64,000 bases of DNA, from contig NZ_CP078145.1 in NCBI RefSeq assembly GCF_019222765.1, positions 124,001 through 188,000 of the forward strand, written 5' to 3'. The DNA comes from Nocardia iowensis (lineage in GTDB: Bacteria; Actinomycetota; Actinomycetes; Mycobacteriales; Mycobacteriaceae). Positions 8,492 to 17,177 of the stretch are shown here, piece after piece. The first letter of the stretch is position 1. Every line of letters starts with the position of its first letter. The notes under the pieces were generated by a model that was not told the origin of the DNA, made no database searches, and worked only from the letters and a program-made list of their open reading frames with translations. The translations under genes were made by a program, and so were the position numbers.

Positions 8492-10216
8492 CTACTTCAC
8501 GAAACCGATTTTGGTGTAGTCGTAGGAGGCGAGCCCGGCGGCGCCATAGTTGGCGAGCTCCGCACGCACCCCCACGTTGCCGGGGGTCTGATACAACGGC
8601 AGCGAGTGCCCTAATTCGAAGACCTTGCGGTCTACCTCGTTGGCCAGTTCAATGACCTTCTTCGGGTCGAGTTCGGAGACGGTGCGTTCGATGAGGGCAT
8701 TGAGCTCCGGTGAGCCTATGCGGCCGTAGTTGCCCTGCATATCGTCGGGGTTGTACGCGAACTGCTGGGCGAGATCGCCGATGGCGAAGGCGTCACCGGA
8801 GAGGGAGTATTGCGCGACATCGAAGTTGCCGGGGCGGATGACGTCGGTGAACAGGCCCTGGCCCGGCCTGGGCTCAATGATCAGTTTGACGCCGACCTGG
8901 GCGAGATTCTGCTGGATGATCTGGGCCATTTGGATCCAGCCCTGGCTGTTGTACATGACGTCGCGGATCTCGAGTTTCCGGCCGTCCTTCTCGCGGACGT
9001 CGCCGTTGAGTTTCCAGCCGAGTTCGTCGAGCATTCGGGCGGCGGCGGCCGGGTCGTACGCGATCGGAGCCGAGTTGTCCTGATAGCCCTCTTGGCCTTC
9101 GAGGAAAACATGGTTGTTCAACGGCTTCGGGTTCTCGACCATGCCGTTGTGGATGGCGGTGACGATGCCCTGCCGATCGATAGCCTTCGAGATGGCGACC
9201 CGCAGCTTGGGATCCTCGAGGATGGACCCGGGCGCACCGTTGAATCGCAAATGACCCCAGAAGTTGCTTGTCGCCCTGCGTATGGCGATACCGGGTGTGT
9301 TGCGCGCCGTCCGTACGTCATCGATGGTGCCGATCCCGACCGCGTCGATCTCGTTGTTCTGCAACGCGGGCAGGAAAGCGGAACTGTCGAGCACGCTGAA
9401 TGTGATGGAGTCGAGCTTCGGGGTGTCGCCCCACCACTTCGGGTTGCGGCCGAGAACGATACGTCGCTGGGTGCGATCGAGCGACTGCACCACGAATGGC
9501 CCTGCGGTAAGGGTGATGCCGTCGACGAGACTCTTATTGAAAGCCTCCGGATTCGCGGTGACCGACTTCGGGTACAGGAAGGCCTCACCGGCGAACTGAC
9601 CTTGCCATTCCGCATACGGCTGCCGGAACGTGATGACCGCCTGCCGGTCGTCGACTCCGCGTTCGACCTTCTCTACGCGGTCGAAGCCGAACGTCTGCGC
9701 GATCAGGAATTCCTTGTCGGCATTGCTCATGGCCGCCGCCTGCGACCGCAGATCCTCCCAGGTGATGGGGGAGCCGTCGGACCACACGGCCTTCGGATTG
9801 ATCGTGTAGGTGACCTGCTGCGGGTTGGTGCCGGTCAGCTGGATATCGGTGAAGTAGTTGGTGTCGATCGAAAGCTTGCCCGCGGCGTCGGTTTTGAAGG
9901 CACGCGGCAGCGTCGGACGGACGATGCTCGCGATCTGGCCATCGTTACCGTCGACGGACAGTGTGTTCCAGTTCTCCGGCAGTGACGTGATCGCCAGCCG
10001 TAGGTTGCCACCGTCGCGTAACTCGCTGCGGTCCTTCGGATTGATGTCGTTTGTCGTGCTCAACGATCCGGTCGCACCCTGGGCGTGACCGTCGTCGCCC
10101 GAGCTTTCGCAGCCCGCCAGGATCAGGCCGAGAGCAACGACGGGGACAGCTAACCGAGTTCCGGCCATTCGGCGCCGCGGCAACGGCCGCTCGACGGAAA
10201 AGAATCTGACGTTCAC
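8492..10216 (-). CDS. Family 5 solute-binding lipoprotein of peptide ABC transporter (second paralogue)
   Basis: This 574-residue protein has a basic N-terminus (PLPRRR), a hydrophobic core and a lipobox LAGC, then the same solute-binding fold as its neighbours: TINPKAVWSDG, VERGVDDRQAVITF, LGRNPKWWG. The start at 10216 is chosen because its ATG overlaps the previous stop as ATGA; an internal ATG at 10168 would give a shorter signal. It differs from the flanking copies in an insertion after the YAEWQGQF segment (AGEAFLYPKS) and in loop sequences, which suggests different ligands. Confidence 0.9.
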   Translation of the reverse strand: MNVRFFSVERPLPRRRMAGTRLAVPVVALGLILAGCESSGDDGHAQGATGSLSTTNDINPKDRSELRDGGNLRLAITSLPENWNTLSVDGNDGQIASIVRPTLPRAFKTDAAGKLSIDTNYFTDIQLTGTNPQQVTYTINPKAVWSDGSPITWEDLRSQAAAMSNADKEFLIAQTFGFDRVEKVERGVDDRQAVITFRQPYAEWQGQFAGEAFLYPKSVTANPEAFNKSLVDGITLTAGPFVVQSLDRTQRRIVLGRNPKWWGDTPKLDSITFSVLDSSAFLPALQNNEIDAVGIGTIDDVRTARNTPGIAIRRATSNFWGHLRFNGAPGSILEDPKLRVAISKAIDRQGIVTAIHNGMVENPKPLNNHVFLEGQEGYQDNSAPIAYDPAAAARMLDELGWKLNGDVREKDGRKLEIRDVMYNSQGWIQMAQIIQQNLAQVGVKLIIEPRPGQGLFTDVIRPGNFDVAQYSLSGDAFAIGDLAQQFAYNPDDMQGNYGRIGSPELNALIERTVSELDPKKVIELANEVDRKVFELGHSLPLYQTPGNVGVRAELANYGAAGLASYDYTKIGFVK

Positions 10217-11901
10217 TTCACAAATCCGATCTTGGTGTAGTCATAAGAAGCGAGCCCGGGGGACCCGAAGTTGGCGATGTCGGCGCGCACGCCCCAGTTG
10301 CCCTCCGATTGCGTCAGCGGCAGGGAATGGCCCATTTCGAAGACTTTTCGGTCCACCTCGTTGGCCAGCTCGATCGCCTTCTTCGGGTCCAGTTCCGAGA
10401 GGGTGCGATCGATGAGGGCGTTGAGTTCCGGGGAGCCGATCTGGCCGAAATTGTTCTGCCAGTTGCCGGGGTAGTAGCCGTAGGTCTGCGGAATGCTGCT
10501 GAGCGGGAACGCATCGCCGACGTAGACGAATTGGGCGACGTCGAAATCGCCGGGGATGATGACATCGGTGAAGAAGCCCGCGCTCGGCTTGGTGTCGATG
10601 ACCAGTTTCACGCCGATCTGCGCGAGGTTCTGCTGGATGATCTGGGCGATCTGCACCCAGGTGTCGTCCTTGTACATCACGTCGCGGATGACCAGCTTGC
10701 GGCCGTCCTTCTCGCGGGTGTCGCCATTGAGCCGCCAGCCGAGCGCGTCGAGTTCCTTTGCGGCGGCGGCCGGATCGAACGGCAAGCTGTTGTCCTGGTA
10801 GCCCGCCTGGCCCGCCAGGAAGACGTGGTTGTTCAGCGGCTTCGGCTGCTCGACGAGGCCGTTCTGCACCGCGGTCGAGATACCCTGCCGATCGATCGCC
10901 TTCGAGATCGCCACGCGCAGTGCGGGATCGGCGAGAATGGAGCCCGGTGCGCCGTTGAAGGTGAGGTGCCGCCAGCGATTACCGGGTGCGCGGCGGATGA
11001 CGACGCCCGAGGAATTCCGTACGGTCGTCACGTCGTCGAGGTTGCTCAGCAGCACGGCGTCGAGTTCATTGTTCTGCAGGCCGCCCACCCAGGCGTTGCG
11101 GTCGAGCACGCTGTAGGTGATGGTGTCGAGCTTCGGCTTGGCGCCCCACCAGTTCGGATTGCGGCCCAGCACGATTCGGCCCTGTCCGCGATCGGTGGAT
11201 TGCACCAGGAACGGGCCCGCGGTCGGCCCCATGTTGTCGACAAGGCCCTTGTTGAACGCTTCCGGATCGGCGGTCACCGATTTGGGAAACAGCGCCATGT
11301 TGCCCGCGAACTGTCCGCGCCATTCGGTGAAGGGCTGCTTGAACGTGATGACGGCCTGCCGGTCGTCGACACCGCGCTCCACCTTCTCCACCCGGTCGAA
11401 GCCGACGGTGATGGCGATCAGGAAACGCTTGTCGGTGCCGTCGAGTGCCTTGGCTTGCGAGCGAATGTCTTCCCAGGTGATCGAATTGCCGTCGGACCAT
11501 ACGGCTTTCGGATTGATCGTGTAGGTGACCTGCTGTGGGTTGGTGTTGGTCAACGCGACATCGGTGAAGTAGTCCTTGTTGACACTGAGCTCGCCCGCCG
11601 CGTCGGTATCGAACGCGCGCGGCAGCAACGGCCGCTCGATATCGGCGATCTCGCCATCGTTTCCGTCGCTGGACAGGGTGTTCCAATTCGCCGGGTAAGC
11701 GGTGGTGGCCAGCCGTAGGTTGCCCCCGTCGCGCAGCTCGTCCACGCTTTTCGGGTTGATATCGCTGGTGCTGCCGATCGCGGCGGACACACCACTGGCC
11801 GACTCGTTGTCGCCCGAGCCGCAGCCTGTCGCGACCAGGCCTAGCGCGATCACCGGTATCGCCCAGCGCAGGGCCGGTATTCGGCTCGCTCGGATCGGCA
11901 T
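10213..11901 (-). CDS. Family 5 solute-binding lipoprotein of peptide ABC transporter (first paralogue)
   Basis: This 562-residue protein has a lipoprotein signal with lipobox VATGC at about residue 27. The solute-binding domain follows, with the shared blocks PAGELSVNKDYF-type beta strand, TINPKAVWSDG, and EVDRKVFEMGHSLPL near the end. It is the first binding-protein gene after the transporter core, 12 bp downstream of the ATPase gene, and it is coupled by a 4-bp overlap to the next paralogue. It is the most likely direct equivalent of OppA in this operon. Confidence 0.9.
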   Translation of the reverse strand: MPIRASRIPALRWAIPVIALGLVATGCGSGDNESASGVSAAIGSTSDINPKSVDELRDGGNLRLATTAYPANWNTLSSDGNDGEIADIERPLLPRAFDTDAAGELSVNKDYFTDVALTNTNPQQVTYTINPKAVWSDGNSITWEDIRSQAKALDGTDKRFLIAITVGFDRVEKVERGVDDRQAVITFKQPFTEWRGQFAGNMALFPKSVTADPEAFNKGLVDNMGPTAGPFLVQSTDRGQGRIVLGRNPNWWGAKPKLDTITYSVLDRNAWVGGLQNNELDAVLLSNLDDVTTVRNSSGVVIRRAPGNRWRHLTFNGAPGSILADPALRVAISKAIDRQGISTAVQNGLVEQPKPLNNHVFLAGQAGYQDNSLPFDPAAAAKELDALGWRLNGDTREKDGRKLVIRDVMYKDDTWVQIAQIIQQNLAQIGVKLVIDTKPSAGFFTDVIIPGDFDVAQFVYVGDAFPLSSIPQTYGYYPGNWQNNFGQIGSPELNALIDRTLSELDPKKAIELANEVDRKVFEMGHSLPLTQSEGNWGVRADIANFGSPGLASYDYTKIGFVK

Positions 11902-11913
11902 CGCGCTCTCCTT

Positions 11914-13764
11914 CTATCGACTGACTGCGGGGACGGGCACCGCGTCGATCAGCTCACGCGTGTACTCGTGCCGCGGGCCGGCGAAAATCTGTTCCGCCGG
12001 ACCGGATTCGACGATCTTGCCGCGGTACATCACCGCGATGTCGTGAGCCAGGTTGCGGACCACCGACAGGTCGTGTGAGACGAACAGGTAGGACAATCCG
12101 CGCTCGACCTGCAAGTCGCGCAACAGGTTCAGCACACCGGCCTGGATGGACACGTCCAGCGAGGACACCGGCTCGTCCAGCACCAGGATCTCCGGGTCCA
12201 GCGCGAGCGCGCGGGCGATGCTGATGCGCTGCTTCTGGCCGCCGGAGAAGTCGGCGGGATAGCGCTCGGCGTGATCTCGGCGCATGCCGACCTGCTCGAG
12301 CAGTTCCGGCACCCGGCGCCCGATCTCGTCGCGCGAGCGTCCGTCGATGCGCATCGGCTCGGCCAGCGCGTCGAAGATCGGCAGTCGCGGATCGAGGGAC
12401 GCGGTGGGGTCCTGGAAGACGATCTGCATCTTCCGGCGGATCTCCCGCTTCCGCGCCTTGGTCAGGGTCGCGACATCGCTGCCCATGATTTCGATGGTGC
12501 CCGATTCCGGCTCGACCAGGTCGAGAATCTGGCTGAGCGTTGTCGATTTTCCGGAACCGGATTCGCCGACCAAGGCCAGCGTGCGACCCGCCCGCACCTC
12601 GAAGCTGATGCCGTCGACCGCGCGGATCTCACCCCTGCGGCGCTTGAACAGGATGCCGGAGGTGATCGGGAAGGTTTTCACCAGCTCCGAAACCCGCAGC
12701 ACCACTTGATCGCTGATCTCGGCCTCGACCTGGGGCTCGGTCACTTCCTGGCGGTAGGCCTCGAACAGGTCGTCGGTGCCGACCTCCGCGGTGCGGATGC
12801 AGGCGGCCGAATGCCCGGGATTGGTCTTCTCCAACGGTGGTTCGGCGACCCGGCATTCATCGATCGAGATCGGGCAGCGCGGCGCGAACGAGCAGCCGGG
12901 CGGCAGCGCGTGCATGGCCGGTGGTGCGCCGACGATCGGGATGAGCGGCTGCCGGGCCGGGCGGTCCATCCGCGGGATGGAGCCGAGCAGGCCCACCGTG
13001 TACGGCATCCGCGGTGCAGTGAAAAGCTCTGTGGTGGTGGCGGTTTCGACGATCTTCCCGGCGTACATCACCGCGACCCGGTCGGCCAGGGTGGCAGCGA
13101 TGCCCATGTCATGGGTGATCATGATGACGCCGGCGCCGGTGATGTCGCGCGCCTTGCGCAGCAGGTTCAGGATCTGCTTCTGCACGGTGACGTCGAGCGC
13201 GGTGGTCGGCTCGTCGCAGATGATCAGGGCGGGATCGTTGGCGATCGCCATGGCGATGACCACGCGCTGGCGCATGCCGCCGGAGAACTCGTGCGGAAAC
13301 GCCTTGGCGCGCACCTCGGGTTCATCGATGCCGACCAGTCCGAGTAGTTCGATCGCCTTGGCCGCCGCTTCGTTCTTGGTCATCTTGCCGTGCGCCAGCA
13401 GGGCTTCGGCGATCTGCTCACCGACCCGGTACACCGGGGTCAGCGCCGAGAGCGGGTCCTGGAACACCATGCTGATGGAACTGCCACGCAGCCTGGACAA
13501 TTCGCGATCGCCGAGGCCGAGCAGTTCGCGGCCGCGCAACCGGATCGAGCCATTGATCCGCGCCTGCTCCGGCAGCAGGCCGATCACCGCCAGCGACGAC
13601 ACCGACTTGCCGGAACCGGATTCACCGACGATGGCGAGCACTTCACCGTCGGAGACGGTGTAGTTGACGCCGCGCACCGCCTCGATGCGTCCCTCTTCGC
13701 TGGGGAAGGAGACGCGCAGGTCGGTGACCTCCAGTAGCGGTGCGGTGAGGTCAGTGCCGGTCAT
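11914..13764 (-). CDS. oppD: Peptide ABC transporter ATP-binding protein with two fused ATPase domains (OppD type)
   Basis: This 616-residue cytoplasmic ATPase contains two complete nucleotide-binding domains. The first has Walker A GESGSGKS near residue 43, signature FSGGMRQR and Walker [14 protein letters not shown]. The second has GESGSGKST near 385, signature FSGGQKQR and [13 protein letters not shown]. Between them is the oligopeptide-transporter C-terminal motif with the CSFAPRCPI cysteine region. The fused form matches the OppD of mycobacteria (about 610 residues) rather than separate OppD/OppF. It overlaps the preceding permease gene by 4 bp and energises the same transporter. Confidence 0.93.
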   Translation of the reverse strand: MTGTDLTAPLLEVTDLRVSFPSEEGRIEAVRGVNYTVSDGEVLAIVGESGSGKSVSSLAVIGLLPEQARINGSIRLRGRELLGLGDRELSRLRGSSISMVFQDPLSALTPVYRVGEQIAEALLAHGKMTKNEAAAKAIELLGLVGIDEPEVRAKAFPHEFSGGMRQRVVIAMAIANDPALIICDEPTTALDVTVQKQILNLLRKARDITGAGVIMITHDMGIAATLADRVAVMYAGKIVETATTTELFTAPRMPYTVGLLGSIPRMDRPARQPLIPIVGAPPAMHALPPGCSFAPRCPISIDECRVAEPPLEKTNPGHSAACIRTAEVGTDDLFEAYRQEVTEPQVEAEISDQVVLRVSELVKTFPITSGILFKRRRGEIRAVDGISFEVRAGRTLALVGESGSGKSTTLSQILDLVEPESGTIEIMGSDVATLTKARKREIRRKMQIVFQDPTASLDPRLPIFDALAEPMRIDGRSRDEIGRRVPELLEQVGMRRDHAERYPADFSGGQKQRISIARALALDPEILVLDEPVSSLDVSIQAGVLNLLRDLQVERGLSYLFVSHDLSVVRNLAHDIAVMYRGKIVESGPAEQIFAGPRHEYTRELIDAVPVPAVSR

Positions 13765-14681
13765 ACTTTCGCCTTCTTCTTCGAGCGCGCCCGCTTGGCA
13801 CCGGGATCGAATGCGTCGCGCAGTCCGTCACCGACCAGGTTGGCGCACAACACGATGGTGATCAGCAGGCCACCGGCGAACAGGAACAGCCACGGATAGG
13901 TCAGCGCCGACTTGGTGCCGGACGCGATCAGTGAGCCGAGCGAGACGTCCGGTGGCTGCACACCGAAACCGAGGAAGCTGAGCCCGGTTTCGGCCATAAT
14001 CGCCGCGCCGACCGCGAGGGTGGTGTCGATGATCAGGATCGAGGCGATGTTCGGCAGGATGTGGCTGACGATGACGGTGCGCGTCGGCGCGCCCATATAC
14101 CGTGCGGCCCGCACGAATTCGCGGTCGCGCAGGCTGAGCGTCAGGCCGCGCACGATGCGGGCGCTTATCATCCAGCCGAACACGCTGAGCAGCAGGATCA
14201 GCAGCAGAATCGAGCCACTGCCCTTCGTCCGCGGCGCGAACAGCGCGACGATGATGAAGCTGGGCACCACGAGCAGCAGGTCGACCAGCCACATGATCGC
14301 GCGGTCGGTCCAGCCGCCGAGCAGTCCGGCGGTCGCGCCAGCGGTCGCGGCGATGGTGGTGGAGATGATGGCTACGCACAGGCCGATCAGCAGCGACTTC
14401 TGCATGCCGCGCAGGGTTTGGGCGAGTACATCCTGCCCGATCTGCGTGGTGCCGAACGGATGCTCGGCGCTGGGCGGCTTCAACAGCGCGGTGTAGTCGA
14501 GCTGCTGGTAGTCGTACTCGAGCAGGGGCGGCAACGCGAAGCTGGCGACGAAGAGCAGGATCAGGATCACCGCGCCGATCACCGCGGGCTTGTTGCGCAG
14601 GAAGCGGCGCAGCACCAGCTTGCTCCGGCCTGCCGCGGCGGGCTCGGGAGCGCCTTGGACGATGATTTCGGCTTCGGTCAT
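13761..14681 (-). CDS. oppC: Peptide ABC transporter permease (OppC/DppC type)
   Basis: This 306-residue inner-membrane permease has a short cytoplasmic arm ([14 protein letters not shown]) typical of DppC/OppC and the domain segment [17 protein letters not shown]. Several helices follow, with the EAA-type loop [21 protein letters not shown] that docks on the ATPase. The start at 14681 overlaps the preceding permease stop as ATGA; the longer ORF to 14819 lies inside that gene and is not credible. Confidence 0.92.
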   Translation of the reverse strand: MTEAEIIVQGAPEPAAAGRSKLVLRRFLRNKPAVIGAVILILLFVASFALPPLLEYDYQQLDYTALLKPPSAEHPFGTTQIGQDVLAQTLRGMQKSLLIGLCVAIISTTIAATAGATAGLLGGWTDRAIMWLVDLLLVVPSFIIVALFAPRTKGSGSILLLILLLSVFGWMISARIVRGLTLSLRDREFVRAARYMGAPTRTVIVSHILPNIASILIIDTTLAVGAAIMAETGLSFLGFGVQPPDVSLGSLIASGTKSALTYPWLFLFAGGLLITIVLCANLVGDGLRDAFDPGAKRARSKKKAKV

Positions 14682-15655
14682 CGCACACGCACCCGTGGAT
14701 CGAGAATCGCCAACACGATGTCGGAGAGCAGGCCGGACACCAGCACCACCAATCCGGCGAACGCGGTCACCGTAACCACCACGTACAGGTCCTGGGCATT
14801 GATCGAATCGACCAGCCACTCGCCGACGCCGTGCCAGCCGAAGATCTTCTCGGTGAACGTCGCGCCGGTGATCAAGCCGAGCAGGCTGTAGGCGAACAAT
14901 GTCGCCATCGGAATCAGGGCGGTGCGCAGGCCGTGCTTGTACAGCGCCTTGCTTCGCGTCAGGCCTTTGGCGCGGGCGGTGCGAATGAAATCGCTTTGCA
15001 GCACGTCGAGCATGGCGTTGCGCTGGTAGCGGCTATAGCCCGCCATGGCGCCGAGGGCGAGGCCGGCCGTCGGCAGCACCAGATGCTGGAGGCGGTCGAG
15101 CAGTTGTGGCCAGAATCCGTCGATCCGGTTCGCCGAGGTCTCCCCGGTGTAGAGGAATATCTGTGATCCGGTGAGCGAATTTATTTCCAGCGCACCGTAT
15201 TTCAACAATGTCGCGAGGAGGAACACCGGGGTGCTGAGCACGAGTAGCGAGATGACCGTGGTGAAGTAGTCACTGAATTTGTATTGTCGGATCGCGCCCG
15301 CCGCACCGATCAAGACGCCGAGCACGGTGCCGACCAGCGAACCGATGATCAGCAGCCGCAAACTCACCGCGACCCGGCGCGGCAGCTCCTCACTCACCGG
15401 CTGGCCCGCCAGGGTCTTGCCGAAATCCCCTTCCGGTATGCCCTTCAGCCAGGTGAGATAGCGCTGCGGGATCGGGTCGTTGAGGTGCAGCTCCTCGGCC
15501 TTGGCATCGATCACCGCCTGAGGTGGGCGCGGGTTGCGTTGTTCCAGACTGTCCAGCGGGCGAAACGTCAGCGACGCCAAGCTGAAGGTCAGGAACGACG
15601 CCAGCAGCAACAGCACGACATAGTGAAGCGCGCGTCGTAGCAGGAAGCCGGTCAT
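14678..15655 (-). CDS. oppB: Peptide ABC transporter permease (OppB/DppB type)
   Basis: This 325-residue permease begins MTGFLLRRALHYVVLLLLAS, the typical first helix of OppB. It has the cytoplasmic EAA-loop segment FIRTARAKGLTRSKALYKHGLRTA and a periplasmic region after helix 1. It is the first gene of the leftward operon oppB-oppC-oppD-three binding proteins-membrane protein. All junctions are short or overlapping, so one long mRNA is likely. Confidence 0.92.
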   Translation of the reverse strand: MTGFLLRRALHYVVLLLLASFLTFSLASLTFRPLDSLEQRNPRPPQAVIDAKAEELHLNDPIPQRYLTWLKGIPEGDFGKTLAGQPVSEELPRRVAVSLRLLIIGSLVGTVLGVLIGAAGAIRQYKFSDYFTTVISLLVLSTPVFLLATLLKYGALEINSLTGSQIFLYTGETSANRIDGFWPQLLDRLQHLVLPTAGLALGAMAGYSRYQRNAMLDVLQSDFIRTARAKGLTRSKALYKHGLRTALIPMATLFAYSLLGLITGATFTEKIFGWHGVGEWLVDSINAQDLYVVVTVTAFAGLVVLVSGLLSDIVLAILDPRVRVR

Positions 15656-16067
15656 CAGTCCTCGTGGTCTTTCGGCTGGCTGGACCAGCGTCGAGTATTA
15701 GCCCCTGATCATAAGGACGAAGACCCCGCCGTGTGCGGCACGCGGGGGCTCGGGCATGTCCTTTATTGCGACACCCGCGTTGCTAGTCGGTCGACGCCGC
15801 AATGGAAGGATCATGGGATATTTGCAATTCCCAGGTGGTATACCGTATCCGGAGTGTCGGCCCGATCGGGGCCACGGCCATTACCGCGGGTGCTGGCGTG
15901 TGTCGGGCAGTGCCGGGCAATTGCTCGGCGGTGGTATCGGTCCGGCTTTCGGATCGCGCAGTTATGTGCCATTGATCATGAACCGTGGCGGTGTCGGGCG
16001 GCGGATGCGGGGTGTCGGACGGCCTGCTGGTGATACGCCCGCCACTTCGAGACGGTTGTCCGGCAGG
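15656..16067. other. Intergenic region holding the divergent promoters of the opp operon and the HAD gene
   Basis: No convincing gene was seen in these 412 bases. A hairpin of CCCCGC with GCGGGG and an inner GTG/CAC extension lies at 15724-15747. A purine-rich GGCAGG precedes the HAD start. ORFs running through this spacer from about 15731 and 15756 have atypical Arg/Gly/Cys composition and were read as chance. Confidence 0.45.
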
Positions 16068-16907
16068 ATGGAATGGGTGACCCTCCTGCACCTGCCCAAG
16101 CCGAAGATGGTGGCCACCGATGTCGACGGCACCCTCATCGATCACGACGAGCGGGTCACCGCGCGCACCAAGGCCGCGGTCGACGCGCTGATCGGCGACG
16201 GTGTGCCGTTCGTGCTCGCCACCGGTCGCCCGCCGCGCTGGATCGACCCGGTTGTCGACGGACTCGGGTACGCGCCGCTGTGTGTATGCGGGAACGGGGC
16301 CGTCATCTACGACAGCGCCACCGATCGAGTGCTCGCCAGCAGGACGTTGGATGTGGAAACCCTGTCCTGGATCGCGGACTTGGCCGAGGACGCCCTGCCC
16401 GGGTGCGGGCTCGCGGCCGAACGGGTCGGCGAAAGCGCGCACGACGCGGTCACTCCGCAGTTCGTCAGCTCCCCGCTGTACGAGCACGCCTGGTTGAACC
16501 CGGACGACACGTCGGTCGCCCGCCACGAGGTCATCGACGCACCGGCGATCAAGATGCTGATCCGCCTGCCCGGCGCTCGCAGTACCGACATGCGCACGGT
16601 GCTCGCCCCGCTGATCGGCGAACGTGCGGACATCACCTACTCCACCGAACACGGGCTGATCGAACTGTCCGCGCCCGGCGTCACCAAGGCGTCGGGTCTG
16701 TCGATCGTCGCCCAGCGGCTCGGCGTCGAGTCCGCGAACATCATCGCCTTCGGCGACATGCCCAACGACGTCCCGATGCTCACCATGGCCGGGCACGGAG
16801 TCGCCATGGCCAACGCCCACGCCGAAGCCATCGAGGCTGCCGACGAGGTCGCCGAATCCAACGCTGACGACGGCGTCGCCCGCGTACTCGAACGTTGGTG
16901 GATCTGA
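16068..16907 (+). CDS. Cof-type HAD-IIB family phosphatase
   Basis: This 279-residue soluble hydrolase has motif I DVDGTLID with the nucleophile Asp near residue 18, motif II in VLATGR, and the C-terminal GDMPNDVPML motif (near 230-238). It carries a type IIB cap between motifs II and III. These enzymes dephosphorylate sugar phosphates, nucleotides or flavin precursors, and the substrate cannot be predicted here. Start 16068 is chosen after CGGCAGG; GTG at 16077 is a near alternative. It is transcribed alone, convergent with the amidase gene across a 270-base spacer in which nothing was recognised. Confidence 0.87.
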   Translation: MEWVTLLHLPKPKMVATDVDGTLIDHDERVTARTKAAVDALIGDGVPFVLATGRPPRWIDPVVDGLGYAPLCVCGNGAVIYDSATDRVLASRTLDVETLSWIADLAEDALPGCGLAAERVGESAHDAVTPQFVSSPLYEHAWLNPDDTSVARHEVIDAPAIKMLIRLPGARSTDMRTVLAPLIGERADITYSTEHGLIELSAPGVTKASGLSIVAQRLGVESANIIAFGDMPNDVPMLTMAGHGVAMANAHAEAIEAADEVAESNADDGVARVLERWWI

Positions 16908-17177
16908 GCGGTTCATCCGCATCCGCCGCGCGCATCCGACCGCAATGCCGCCGGATCGGCGACAGACGCTGTTGTCGCAGCCCCGAAGTCTCTCGCCGCG
17001 ATCGTGCTGACTCGAGCTGATCTGCTGTCGCGCACATGGATTCGCGTGCTGCGCGAGGCTTTGCCCGCTGTCGCGCGCGGGACGTCAGAAGGTGCGGCAT
17101 GGTGCCGTGAACGCGCTCGGAGCTCGCGGCCGACGACGAGGTTGCGGCGGCGAGCTCCGAGTTGTGCGTGATCCGGG

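Noticed and set aside
15731..16067. Upstream extension of the HAD phosphatase ORF
   Set aside because: The extension is Gly/Arg/Cys-rich and lies outside the HAD fold; a normal start is available at 16068.
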